Below, in pieces: positions 8,102-16,224 of a DNA stretch of 64,000 bases. The DNA lies in NCBI RefSeq assembly GCF_032813545.1, contig NZ_CP136520.1:986001-1050000 (forward strand), written 5' to 3'. Position numbers and translations under genes: made by a program. This DNA comes from Nodosilinea sp. E11. Its GTDB lineage: Bacteria; Cyanobacteriota; Cyanobacteriia; Phormidesmidales; Phormidesmidaceae. The notes beneath the pieces were generated by a model that saw only the letters and a program-made list of their open reading frames with translations, searched no databases and had not been told where the DNA came from. Each line of letters opens with the position of its first letter. Within the stretch, counting starts at the first letter, position 1.

Positions 8102-8731
8102 ATGGAACCGCCTCGTCCCAAGAAGCTGCTAGACCAGGTCCGAGATGCCTTGAGGCTCAAGCATTACTCCTACCGGACGGAGCAAACCTATATCTACTGG
8201 ATTCGCCGCTACATCTTGTTCCACAACAAACGTCACCCACAGGAGATGGGTACAGCAGAAGTTACTCAGTTTCTAACCCATCTGGCGGTGCAAGAACAGG
8301 TGGCAGCATCCACTCAGAACCAGGCATTGAGCGCCATTGTATTTCTCTATCGGGTAGTTTTAGAAAAGGAACTGTTGGGGATCAATGCGGTTCGAGCAAA
8401 GCCATCGCGCTATTTGCCAACGGTGCTCACTCCACATGAAGTACAGGCTGTGCTTCAGCAACTGTAAGGAGTGCATAAACTGCTGATTCAACTGCTCTAT
8501 GGCAGTGGTTTGCGGTTGAGAGAGGGGCTACAGTTGCGGGTAAAGGACGTAGATTTTGCTCAACGGCAGCTTGTCTTGCGAAATACCAAGGGAAATGAGA
8601 GCCGAGTAACGGTGCTGCCTCAAACCTTGATCCAGCCATTGCAGACTCACTTAGAGCAGGGCGTAGTCCGCTGGATGGCTAGCCCACCTGGCGTTCTCGT
8701 TGGCTCCACGGTTGACGGGGAGCTTTTGTAA
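8102..8731 (+). pseudogene. intI: Integron-type tyrosine recombinase, broken
   Basis: The first 121 codons match the IntI pattern: LLDQVRDALRLKHYSYRTEQ, YIYWIRRYILFH, TQNQALSAIVFLYR, LPTVLTPHEV. A TAA (8465-8467) interrupts the frame, which continues with LLYGSGLRLREGLQLRVKDV, holding the first catalytic arginine, to LPQTLIQPLQTHL. After about 8660 the similarity ends, so the IntI-specific insert, the HxxR box and the catalytic tyrosine are missing. Two lesions, a nonsense codon and a C-terminal deletion, make it inactive. It reads away from the cassettes, as intI does in integrons. Confidence 0.85.
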
Positions 8732-8964
8732 CAGTATTCTCTTTCCTTAAGCCGTTCAGCAGAACGGTGGCCACGCAGAACTCGAAAATCTTAGCGCTGC
8801 CCGCAGGTGCTCGCAACACCTACGAACAGCTAACCCCGCAAATCTCCGAAGCAGATTGCGAGGCTAGGCCCATGGTACCCTAGCCCCCTCAGTTTGCATC
8901 TCAACTGCGGGTGGCTAGGGTTTTCGCGTTCTGTCTTCCTACACCACAACCGGAGACAGAACCG

Positions 8965-9297
8965 ATGTTTGAATACCTCGAACCAGAGGCCAGCGACGAC
9001 CAGGGGACTCAAGGAACCGGGTCCCTACCGCTTTCATCAGAGATTGGAGGCCAAGGCAAAGGGAGCCGGTCCCTACCCCGGTCCTTAAACCCCGAGAAAG
9101 TGCGCCATCTGCTCTACGGCAGCCGCGCAGCCATAGATCGCACCATCAAAATCCTCCACGCCTACGGCTACACCGACCCCAACGACTGGAGCGATCCTAT
9201 CCCCGTGCCCCCGTCGTCTGGCCCAGTCGCTGACGCCGCTTCCCCAGCGGGCATCACCTGGATGGTCATTCTGACCAAAACCATCCTGCTAGAGTGA
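8965..9297 (+). CDS. Small conserved cyanobacterial protein
   Basis: I chose the ATG at 8965 (MFEYLEPEASDD); the open frame extends upstream to a less likely start at 8911. The C-terminal half, NPEKVRHLLYGSRAAIDRTI, then ILHAYGYTDPNDWSDPIPV and ending WMVILTKTILLE, matches a small hypothetical protein family that I have seen across many cyanobacteria. Function is unknown. The Gly/Ser-rich middle (residues 13-45) looks like a low-complexity insertion. It is the first normal host gene after the integron. Confidence 0.75.
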   Translation: MFEYLEPEASDDQGTQGTGSLPLSSEIGGQGKGSRSLPRSLNPEKVRHLLYGSRAAIDRTIKILHAYGYTDPNDWSDPIPVPPSSGPVADAASPAGITWMVILTKTILLE

Positions 9298-9500
9298 CCT
9301 CACCGAGATAACACCGTCCCCTCCTTAGGAGGGGTGCCCGGAGGGCGGGGTGGGTCAAACCGATGCAAAGGTCAATCCCATCCCCATCCGGTGCCACTGC
9401 TGGGCAAAGATGAGCGCGCTTTTTACCCCGAGGGTGCTTTGGCCCAGGCAAGCTAAAGGTGTAGAGCGATTCTCGTTCCGAGACATTGCATGAACGCACC

Positions 9501-10190
9501 TCAGCACGTCCGATTCTCAAAATCGCACTGAAAGATAAACGGCTCCTGCCAGTGCAGCGGAATTTCGAGCAGGTCGCGCGTGCCGGTAATGCCCTGGCTG
9601 ATAAACAGCAGCACCGCCACCGTATTGAGCACCGCGTGGGTTAGCCGCCAGCGCTTTGACTTGTAGATTTCAGGCAGGGTGGCAAGGGCAAAAATCATCA
9701 GCATGGCCGCCGCCATACCCAGATAAAAGTGCGATACATACCACTCAAAGCCGCGCCGCCACACCCCCGGCTGCATGCCCAACAGCCACAGCCCCATGCC
9801 TGTGAGGCTAGCAAAGACCCCTCGCCATAGCGCTGTCGCTGCCCGGTACAGCATCACCAGACTGACGATCGTGAGGCCAAACATGGCCAACACAAAAATT
9901 CCCCGAAAGGGGTCTTCGGCCCAGGCATTTTCGCGAGCGATGGTCTTAAAGATGGGGTGGGCTAACCCCAGCAGCACCAGCCCTACCACCGACCCCGACA
10001 GCCATTGCCCCACCCGCACATGCTCTTTGCCCACCACCGGCGAAATTGTGGTTTTGACTTGGTTGACCACGGCCAACCGCCGCTGGCGGGTTTGCACAGC
10101 AAAGTAAACAGCAATGCCAATTAGCGGCATTACAACGGTGACGGCTAAAACCGGGTGCAGCAGTCTCAGCAAATCGGGGGCATCTAGCAT
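9501..10190 (-). CDS. DUF4079 family membrane protein
   Basis: The 229-residue protein has about six hydrophobic helices, starting with LLRLLHPVLAVTVVMPLIG and including GQWLSGSVVGLVLLGLAHPI and YVSHFYLGMAAAMLMIFAL. The LHP near the start, the GHxxxG-like spacing, and the end PLHWQEPFIFQCDF are typical of DUF4079, found in cyanobacteria and plastids and distantly like cytochrome b561. It probably sits in the thylakoid or plasma membrane; its function is not established. The start is ATG, with the convergent gene ending about 200 bp away. Confidence 0.75.
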   Translation of the reverse strand: MLDAPDLLRLLHPVLAVTVVMPLIGIAVYFAVQTRQRRLAVVNQVKTTISPVVGKEHVRVGQWLSGSVVGLVLLGLAHPIFKTIARENAWAEDPFRGIFVLAMFGLTIVSLVMLYRAATALWRGVFASLTGMGLWLLGMQPGVWRRGFEWYVSHFYLGMAAAMLMIFALATLPEIYKSKRWRLTHAVLNTVAVLLFISQGITGTRDLLEIPLHWQEPFIFQCDFENRTC

Positions 10191-10335
10191 CAGAGGTCCT
10201 CAGGAGAAACGCGCTTGGGGCAGAATTGTCCTTACTTTAAGCCACCGGCCCAATTCACGCCGTGATCCGCTTAACAGTCGTGGCGTTCATCGGTTTTGGT
10301 TGGGTGCCTTGGCTGGTTCTACCGTAGCGATCGCC

Positions 10336-11103
10336 CTAGGTCCAAAGATTAAAGCGAGATAAATGTTGCTCCAGGGCCTTGGGCAACTGTTTGGCAAGGT
10401 CGCCCTTGGTCTTAAAGCTCAATCGGTTTTGGGCGGGCAGGTCAAAGGGGTACTGGCCAATAATGTCGGGGCGCTCCATCTGGGCCAGCAAAATTTGCTC
10501 GGCGGGCTTGGCCTGTAGGGCGTAGCCCATCTCCACGCACACGTTAGGGCTGGGCACCAGCAGGGTGGTGTTGCCCTCCACCGAGGTAATGGGGGTACCA
10601 TCGGCCACAAACAGCAGTGCCTTGCGAATTTTGCGGGTCAGGGCGCTGTTTAGCCGGGCTGGGCCGTCGCTGAGGCGGTTCGATACCTCCAGCGTGAGGG
10701 CAACCCGCGATGTTTTGTTCAAGTTCTCGATCGCATCGGTCAGCGCCTGGTGCAGCACCGCCGCCGACTCGCCATACTCCTGCTGGTAGCAGAAGTAGAT
10801 CGTCGGCTCCAGGTGGGCCATCACCTCCAGCTTGGTGAAGTAGATCTCGTGGCTGATCAGGTCGATGTTGGCGATGCCATAGCCGCCGCTGCCTTCAATG
10901 TAAAACTCCACCGTTTCGCCATCGAGGTAGCGCTGAAACCAGGCCGATTGCTTCACGTCGGCACTGTCGTCTAAAAAGTCGGCCCGCAGCGCTGACTTGA
11001 GCAGGCTATTTTTGCTCAGCCGCAGGTCATGGGGGCGCTTTTCCAGATCTCGCACCGGCTCATAGGCTTCAAGATACCAGGCTTTGAGGGCAATAATGGC
11101 CAT
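10336..11103 (-). CDS. Conserved hypothetical protein with TIR-like C-terminal pattern
   Basis: I do not recognise a named gene. The 255-residue protein begins MAIIALKAWYLEAYEPVRDL and has no signal or membrane segment. The second half (about residues 160-215) reads LFVADGTPI, then a valine-rich strand, then SPNVCVEMGYALQAKPAEQI and LLAQMERPD. The motif N-V-x-x-E-x-G-Y-A resembles the glutamate-containing strand-helix of TIR-like nucleotide-hydrolase folds, a weak resemblance that a structure prediction could test. Codon use is like the host genes. Confidence 0.6.
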   Translation of the reverse strand: MAIIALKAWYLEAYEPVRDLEKRPHDLRLSKNSLLKSALRADFLDDSADVKQSAWFQRYLDGETVEFYIEGSGGYGIANIDLISHEIYFTKLEVMAHLEPTIYFCYQQEYGESAAVLHQALTDAIENLNKTSRVALTLEVSNRLSDGPARLNSALTRKIRKALLFVADGTPITSVEGNTTLLVPSPNVCVEMGYALQAKPAEQILLAQMERPDIIGQYPFDLPAQNRLSFKTKGDLAKQLPKALEQHLSRFNLWT

Positions 11104-11380
11104 AGCGTGTCATCCTCTGGGGCTGTAGGCTGGCTTTTAGGGGCCAGGCTTTAACGATCGGGCGCGAGTCCGAAATTATCGCTTGATTTTAAGGCCAGAT
11201 AGCGATTCAGGCAGAAACAAAGCCGAAAGAAATCATGCTCCGCAGCCTACCTGAACACTGATTTAATTGTAGCGCTTCCCTTGCATTTATAGTACATACG
11301 ATCTACCATTCCCACGGGGCAACAGACTTCGTTAGGCTAGTCTGAACTGCTCCACTCCCTTGCCCCAAAGGATACTCGCC

Positions 11381-12067
11381 ATGATCGATTTGTACTACTG
11401 GACAACGCCCAACGGCCACAAAATCACTATCTTTCTCGAAGAAGCCGACATAGACTACACCATCCAGCCGATTCACATCGGTAAGGGCGAGCAGTTCGCC
11501 CCCGAGTTTCTTAAGATCGCCCCCAACAACCGCATTCCCGCCATCGTCGACCACGCGCCGGCCGACGGTGGCGACCCCATCAGCCTGTTTGAGTCGGGAG
11601 CCATTTTGCAGTATCTGGGCGAGAAGACCGGACAGTTTCTGCCCCAGGGGCTGCGCGATCGCGCCAACGTCATGCAGTGGCTATTCTGGCAGATGGGCGG
11701 GCTGGGGCCAATGCTGGGCCAAAACCACCACTTCGGTAGCTACGCCCCCGAAAAAATTCCCTACGCCATCAACCGCTACGTCAAAGAAACCGAGCGGCTC
11801 TATGGCGTGCTCAACACCCAGCTTGAAGGTCAGGAGTTTATCGCAGGCGACTACTCGATCGCTGATATGGCCTGCTATCCCTGGATTGTGCCCTACCAAA
11901 CCCAGCAGCAAAACCTGGAGGATTTTCCCCACCTGAAGCGCTGGTTCGAGGCGATCCAGGCGCGACCAGCGGTGCAGCGGGCCTACGAAGTGGCCCAAAC
12001 CATTAGCTCCGAATCAACCATGACCGAGGAGGCGAAAAAGATCTTGTTTGGCCAGGGCAGACGGTAG
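11381..12067 (+). CDS. Glutathione S-transferase family protein, YghU/YfcG type
   Basis: The ATG at 11381 gives MIDLYYWTTPNGHKITIFLEE, the typical start of the YfcG/YghU disulfide-bond oxidoreductase branch, with TPN in place of a catalytic Ser/Cys. The thioredoxin-like half (IAPNNRIPAIVD with the cis-proline, FESGAILQYLGEK) runs to about residue 85. The helical half contains the N-capping segment GDYSIADMACYPWI. Length is normal for the family. It probably acts on glutathione-linked disulfides in the cytoplasm. It lies near the formaldehyde-glutathione genes but is not in an operon with them. Confidence 0.88.
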   Translation: MIDLYYWTTPNGHKITIFLEEADIDYTIQPIHIGKGEQFAPEFLKIAPNNRIPAIVDHAPADGGDPISLFESGAILQYLGEKTGQFLPQGLRDRANVMQWLFWQMGGLGPMLGQNHHFGSYAPEKIPYAINRYVKETERLYGVLNTQLEGQEFIAGDYSIADMACYPWIVPYQTQQQNLEDFPHLKRWFEAIQARPAVQRAYEVAQTISSESTMTEEAKKILFGQGRR

Positions 12068-12077
12068 AGGGAAAGCG

Positions 12078-12143
12078 GGAAAGTTTTGAATGTTGAGTTT
12101 TGAATTTAGACTCTCAACTCAACATTGAACATTCAAACTTTCC
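12078..12143. terminator. Palindromic repeat between convergent genes
   Basis: GGGAAAGTTTTGAATGTT on the left is nearly mirrored by AACATTGAACATTCAAAC and TTTCCC on the right, making a long imperfect hairpin between the convergent GST and TetR genes. The 'ATTCAAAATTCAAAA'-type bases recur in many cyanobacterial spacers and also inside the 5-oxoprolinase gene of this window. It may end transcription from both sides. Confidence 0.55.
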
Positions 12144-12158
12144 CAGTCTCTAGTTTTT

Positions 12159-12767
12159 CTAAGCCAGCACCCCATTCAAAAAGATATCCGTCAAACACTC
12201 CGCCAAGTCTTTCATCGCTTGGGGTGAGGCGGCTTCGTCGCCGAGAGTGTCTTGGCTAAACCCAGCCACTGTAAACATGCCCAGAAAGACTCGCGCCACC
12301 ATGCGGGCATTCATCGGGCGATAGACGCCGCGATCCATGGCGGTTTGAAAGAAGGCTTCGGCAACATCGATCATTTTGCCGATCACTTCAGTCTGAATTT
12401 GCTCGCGCAGCTCGGGGTGAAACTGCGCCTCCATAAAGCACACCCGCATCAGAGCCGAGTTTTTTTGCAGGTTGAGCATACGCCGCTGCATCACCTGGCC
12501 GATCGCCTTGTAGCTGGCCATTTCGCTCAGCTCGGTGAGCAGGTCAGTCAGAATTTCGACCCAGCCCTGGCTGGCCACCGCCACGAGAATAGCTTTCTTA
12601 TTTTCAAAATGGCGAAACAGGGTGCCCTCAGCCACCCCCGCCGCCTGGGCCAGTTCGCGGGTCGTGGTGCCTCCGTAGCCCCGTTTGGCAAAGAGTTTGA
12701 GGGCCGCTTGCAAAATCTTGGTTTCCGTATCGGTTTCCGCAGGGGCGGTCTTAAAGAATGGCACCAT
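12159..12767 (-). CDS. TetR/AcrR family transcriptional regulator
   Basis: The N-terminal DNA-binding domain is clear: ETKILQAALKLFAKRGYGGT, then TTRELAQAAGVAEGTLFRHF and ENKKAILVAV (about residues 16-65). The rest is the helical ligand-binding and dimer domain, not recognisable to a ligand. Length (202) is normal. The neighbouring genes, a GST on one side and a DUF4168 protein on the other, are both in a different orientation and give no clear target; TetR proteins often control their own promoter and an adjacent gene. Confidence 0.9.
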   Translation of the reverse strand: MVPFFKTAPAETDTETKILQAALKLFAKRGYGGTTTRELAQAAGVAEGTLFRHFENKKAILVAVASQGWVEILTDLLTELSEMASYKAIGQVMQRRMLNLQKNSALMRVCFMEAQFHPELREQIQTEVIGKMIDVAEAFFQTAMDRGVYRPMNARMVARVFLGMFTVAGFSQDTLGDEAASPQAMKDLAECLTDIFLNGVLA

Positions 12768-12945
12768 TACAAAAACCCTCTAGAAAGCACAGATTGGCTT
12801 CTTTGGCCCATTGTGCCCCCATTGCCCTAAAGCCTGGGGCGGGGTTCACATAACCTCATAAAACCTGAGATAACTACTCTTAAGGAGGGGCAACGGTTCT
12901 TAGATAGTTACTTGATCAAGAAACGATGACCGATAAAATTGGCAA

Positions 12946-12993
12946 AAAGGTGAAGGCTCACGGTATAGGCATACCCCTTGAGCCCTCACCTTT
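12946..12993. terminator. Hairpin in the spacer upstream of the TetR gene
   Basis: AAAGGTGAAGGCTCA (12946-12960) pairs with TGAGCCCTCACCTTT (12979-12993) with one mismatch, and the bases that follow are TCTGACCC. It stands in a 370-bp spacer between two minus-strand genes. It could be a terminator for the DUF4168 side or a regulatory hairpin. The rest of that spacer holds a short CCCTCCTTAAGGAGGGG-type repeat and a MITE-like element at its right end. Confidence 0.45.
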
Positions 12994-13032
12994 CTGACCC
13001 AACCTGGCAAAAGCAAGGGGGTAGTTGTCAGC

Positions 13033-13140
13033 CTAAGGCGACTTCTGAAAAACTTTACCTCCAATGGTGGGCACTGCCCACCCTACGATAGCGACAGTCA
13101 CCGGATAAAACAGAGATCTTTTTTCTAGAAATCTCCTAGG
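13033..13140. repeat. MITE-like element family A, copy 1
   Basis: The 108-bp element starts CCTAAGGCGACTTCT and ends AGAAATCTCCTAGG, which are imperfect inverted repeats of each other. Its middle has the palindrome GGTGGGCACTGCCCACC. A second copy lies at 38716-38825 with the same ends and middle. The right end CCTAGG supplies the TAG stop (13138-13136) of the DUF4168 gene. Confidence 0.75.
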
Positions 13141-13699
13141 ACGCAGACTCTGCGATCGCCAAAGTCTGTTTGACAATCTCGTCGCTGATCTTCCGTTGCA
13201 GCGCAGTATCGTCGGCAGATTGCTCCAAAATGCCATTGAACGTTTCAATGGCCAAACCGTCGGCCTCGATCGCTTTCTCCATTTCGCCTTCGGTGCTCTG
13301 GCGAATAGCGATAATGCGCTCTACCGCCGCTTCAAACTGTTTGGTTTCTTGTTTAGAAATTTTGGCTTTTGCGGCCACCTTAGCGATGTCATCGGGGCTT
13401 TGGGCACCGCCATCGAGCTGGGTTTCAGCGATCGCATTAAATCGGTCAATGGTTAGCCCTTCGGCCTCTACAGCCTGGGCCATCTCTTGTTCCGCCCGCA
13501 GGCGCAAACCCTGAACTTCTTGATAGGCCTTGGCAAAGGTAGTAATGTCGTCGTCGCTAATGACCATCTGGGTCGCCGTTTCGGCCACTTCAACCCCGTC
13601 TGCCTGGGCAATGAGGGGCGATGACGAGTTAGCCCACGCCGTCCCTGGCACCAGCCACACCAGCATCATTAGTAGAGCGGCAACACAATATCTCACCAT
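13136..13699 (-). CDS. Exported DUF4168 protein with two repeats
   Basis: The 187-residue protein has a signal peptide (ending GTAWANSSS). Residues 47-105 and 113-175 are two related units, FAKAYQEVQGLRLRAEQEMA...LTIDRFNAIAE and FEAAVERIIAIRQSTEGEME...LAIETFNGILE. This is the DUF4168 pattern, helical and secreted, of unknown function. Its stop codon is part of the end of an adjacent MITE-like element, so the natural C-terminus may have been a few residues longer before that insertion. A second DUF4168 gene lies at 42218. Confidence 0.8.
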   Translation of the reverse strand: MVRYCVAALLMMLVWLVPGTAWANSSSPLIAQADGVEVAETATQMVISDDDITTFAKAYQEVQGLRLRAEQEMAQAVEAEGLTIDRFNAIAETQLDGGAQSPDDIAKVAAKAKISKQETKQFEAAVERIIAIRQSTEGEMEKAIEADGLAIETFNGILEQSADDTALQRKISDEIVKQTLAIAESAS

Positions 13700-13749
13700 A
13701 GCGGGTCTCCTAATTACGCGAAACGTCAGCTTGGATACTCTTCCCTAGC

Positions 13750-14601
13750 CTAGCCCTTTGTTAACACATCGGCATGGTGGCGCAAATGGTCGGCCATAAA
13801 GGAAGCGATAAAAAAGTAGCTGTGATCGTAGTCTGGCTGCATACGCAGAATTAACGGCTGGCCCGCTTTTTCACAGGCTTCTGCAAACACGTCGGGCAGC
13901 AGCTGGTTCTGCTTTAAGAAGGGGTCGGCGGTGCCCTGGTCGATCAAAATAGTGCGGTCTTTCTGAGCCTGCTCCTTTACCAATTCGGTGGCATCGTAGG
14001 CCTTCCAGCGCTCGGTGTCTGTACCCAGATAGCCTGTGAACGCCTTTTGGCCCCAGGGGCACTGGGAGGGGGCAGCGATCGGCGCAAAAGCCGAGATCGA
14101 CTTGAACAGGTCAGGGTTGCGTAGGCCGCAGACCAGCGCCCCGTGGCCCCCCATCGAGTGACCCAAAATACCCATGCGATCGCGCCGCACCGCAAACTCC
14201 TGAGCAATCAGCTCGGGCAGCTCGTTCACCACATAACTGTACAGGTTGTAGTGGGTGCTCCAAGGCGACTCCGTAGCATCCACGTAAAATCCGGCCCCAA
14301 CACCAAAATCCCAGGCCTCGGCCTCATCGGGGATACTCTCACCGCGAGGGCTGGTGTCGGGGGCCACCAGCATCAGCCCTTGCTCGGCGGCATAGCGCTG
14401 CGCCCCGGCCTTACTGGTGAAATTGTCCTCGGTGCAGGTCAGCCCCGACAGGTAGAACAGCACCGGCACCGGGCCAGCCTCTGCCTGGGGTGGCACAAAC
14501 ACCGCAAAGCGCATGTCGCAATTACAAGTAGTAGACGGGTGGCTGTAATAGCCCACCGTGCCGCCAAAGCAGGCGTGTTGTTTGTCGAGGGTGAGAGGCA
14601 T
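13750..14601 (-). CDS. fghA: S-formylglutathione hydrolase
   Basis: This esterase D-type alpha/beta hydrolase splits S-formylglutathione into formate and glutathione, the second step of glutathione-dependent formaldehyde removal. The sequence shows the oxyanion segment VLFYLSGLTCTEDNF, the nucleophile motif GHSMGGHGAL with the active serine, an aspartate in IDQGTADPF, and the histidine of YDHSYFFIA near the end. Length (283) is normal. It lies 196 bp after the S-(hydroxymethyl)glutathione dehydrogenase gene on the same strand, so the pathway is clustered. The spacer holds repeats, so co-transcription is uncertain. Confidence 0.95.
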   Translation of the reverse strand: MPLTLDKQHACFGGTVGYYSHPSTTCNCDMRFAVFVPPQAEAGPVPVLFYLSGLTCTEDNFTSKAGAQRYAAEQGLMLVAPDTSPRGESIPDEAEAWDFGVGAGFYVDATESPWSTHYNLYSYVVNELPELIAQEFAVRRDRMGILGHSMGGHGALVCGLRNPDLFKSISAFAPIAAPSQCPWGQKAFTGYLGTDTERWKAYDATELVKEQAQKDRTILIDQGTADPFLKQNQLLPDVFAEACEKAGQPLILRMQPDYDHSYFFIASFMADHLRHHADVLTKG

Positions 14602-14797
14602 GGGAGGCGATGGTGGAAGTTTCGGGTTACAGGTTTCGGCATCCCCTCCTCGGAGGGGCAGGGGTGGGTTAATCGGGTTTCGGGTTTCGGCAGTTTACAG
14701 TTAACGATCTACGGCTGTCGGTACACAATGCATAGTTGCCGTTTGCCTTGCACCGTAAACCTGATGCCCGACACCAAATACCCGTTACCCAACACCC

Positions 14798-15907
14798 CTA
14801 AAACGTCACCACGCTGCGGATGCTTTCGCCTCGGTGCATCAGGTCAAAGGCGGTGTTGATCTCGTCGAGGGGCATGACGTGGGTGATCAAATCGTCAATA
14901 TTGATTTTGCCGTCCATGTACCAATCGACAATTTTGGGCACATCGGTGCGACCTCTGGCCCCGCCAAAGGCGGTGCCTTTCCACTCGCGCCCGGTCACCA
15001 GCTGAAAGGGGCGGGTGCTGATCTCTTCGCCAGCGGCGGCGACACCCACAATCACGCTCACCCCCCAGCCCTTGTGGCAGCATTCCAGCGCCTGGCGCAT
15101 CAGCTTCACATTGCCGACGCACTCGAAGCTGTAGTCGGCCCCGCCGCCGGTTAATTCGACCAGGTAGGGTACCAGGTCGCCCTCGACCTCTTTGGGGTTG
15201 ACGAAGTGGGTCATGCCAAATTTTTCGGCCAGCTCCTTTTTGTCGGGGTTGAGGTCAACGCCGATGATTTTGTTGGCTCCCACCATGCGGCAGCCCTGGA
15301 TCACGTTGAGGCCAATACCGCCGAGGCCAAACACCACCACGTTGGCCCCCGGCTCGACCTTGGCAGTGTTAATCACTGCGCCAATGCCCGTGGTGATGCC
15401 GCAGCCGATGTAGCAGACCTTCTCAAAGGGGGCATCGGAGCGAATTTTGGCCAGGGCAATCTCGGGCACCACGGTGTAGTTCGAGAAGGTGGACGTACCC
15501 ATGTAGTGAAACAACGGTTCGCCGCCGAAGGAAAACCGGCTGGTGCCATCGGGCATGAGGCCGCGCCCCTGGGTGAGGCGAATGGCCTGGCAGAGGTTGG
15601 TCTTAAAGCTGAGGCAGTATTCGCACTGGCGGCACTCAGGCACATACAGCGGAATCACATGGTCACCGGGCTTGAGGCTGGTGACACCGGGGCCAACGTC
15701 GGCCACCACTCCGGCTCCTTCGTGGCCCAATACCGCCGGAAACAGCCCTTCGGGATCTTTGCCAGACAGGGTGTAGGCATCGGTGTGACAAATGCCGGTA
15801 GCTTTGATTTCGACCAGCACCTCGCCCTCGCGCGGTCCGTCGAGCTGAACGGTTTCGACGCTCAAGGGTTGGCCTGGGCCATGGGCAACGGCAGCTCTAA
15901 CATCCAC
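14798..15907 (-). CDS. frmA: S-(hydroxymethyl)glutathione dehydrogenase / class III alcohol dehydrogenase
   Basis: The enzyme oxidises S-hydroxymethylglutathione, formed from formaldehyde and glutathione, with NAD. Seen in the sequence: zinc ligands CHTDAY and GHEGAG, a four-cysteine structural zinc loop (CRQCEYC...C), the NAD-binding [14 protein letters not shown], and the class III C-terminus [10 protein letters not shown]. Length (369) fits. The product feeds the S-formylglutathione hydrolase gene downstream. A strong inverted repeat lies about 50 bp before the start and may bind a regulator. Confidence 0.96.
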   Translation of the reverse strand: MDVRAAVAHGPGQPLSVETVQLDGPREGEVLVEIKATGICHTDAYTLSGKDPEGLFPAVLGHEGAGVVADVGPGVTSLKPGDHVIPLYVPECRQCEYCLSFKTNLCQAIRLTQGRGLMPDGTSRFSFGGEPLFHYMGTSTFSNYTVVPEIALAKIRSDAPFEKVCYIGCGITTGIGAVINTAKVEPGANVVVFGLGGIGLNVIQGCRMVGANKIIGVDLNPDKKELAEKFGMTHFVNPKEVEGDLVPYLVELTGGGADYSFECVGNVKLMRQALECCHKGWGVSVIVGVAAAGEEISTRPFQLVTGREWKGTAFGGARGRTDVPKIVDWYMDGKINIDDLITHVMPLDEINTAFDLMHRGESIRSVVTF

Positions 15908-16224
15908 GGGCGAGTCTCCTTTGGGCAGGGGCAGTGAAGCGATGACTAAATGGCTGTGCTCAACCGGCTATGGTCTGGCGCTAAACACCTGGGCAACATG
16001 GCACGTTAGCCGGTTGAGCAAGAACCAAACAACCCTCTGACCGGGCCATCGCAATACCTTAGTCAGCTTACCGATTTTGCGGCGCTTAGGCTACGTGTCA
16101 GCTTGTTCAGACATTCCTCCGCACAATGACCGATGTTGGGTGCGCTGTCGCCTGTGCTCCTTAGCGGAGGGGCATCTTGACCCCAGCAGGCCCTGTGCAT
16201 CTATTTTCTGTGCATCTATTCACC
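15908..16224. promoter_or_regulatory. frmA upstream region with 14-bp inverted repeat
   Basis: TGCTCAACCGGCTA (15957-15970) is the perfect reverse complement of TAGCCGGTTGAGCA (16007-16020), with 36 bp between. It lies 50 bp upstream of frmA, between frmA and the divergent pilin gene. Such a spaced perfect repeat could be a pair of operator half-sites or a large stem-loop. The rest of the region shows no gene. Confidence 0.5.

Noticed and set aside
9266-9520. An 84-codon minus-strand frame in the spacer after the small conserved gene
   Set aside because: It spans a CCCCTCCTTAGGAGGGG-type intergenic repeat and has no plausible protein features.
14143-14859. A 238-codon plus-strand frame opposite the S-formylglutathione hydrolase gene
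   Set aside because: Antisense shadow that runs into an intergenic repeat region; no recognisable domain.
15206-15937. A 243-codon plus-strand frame opposite frmA
   Set aside because: It is antisense to a clear alcohol dehydrogenase gene, and its composition is that of a shadow frame in GC-rich DNA.
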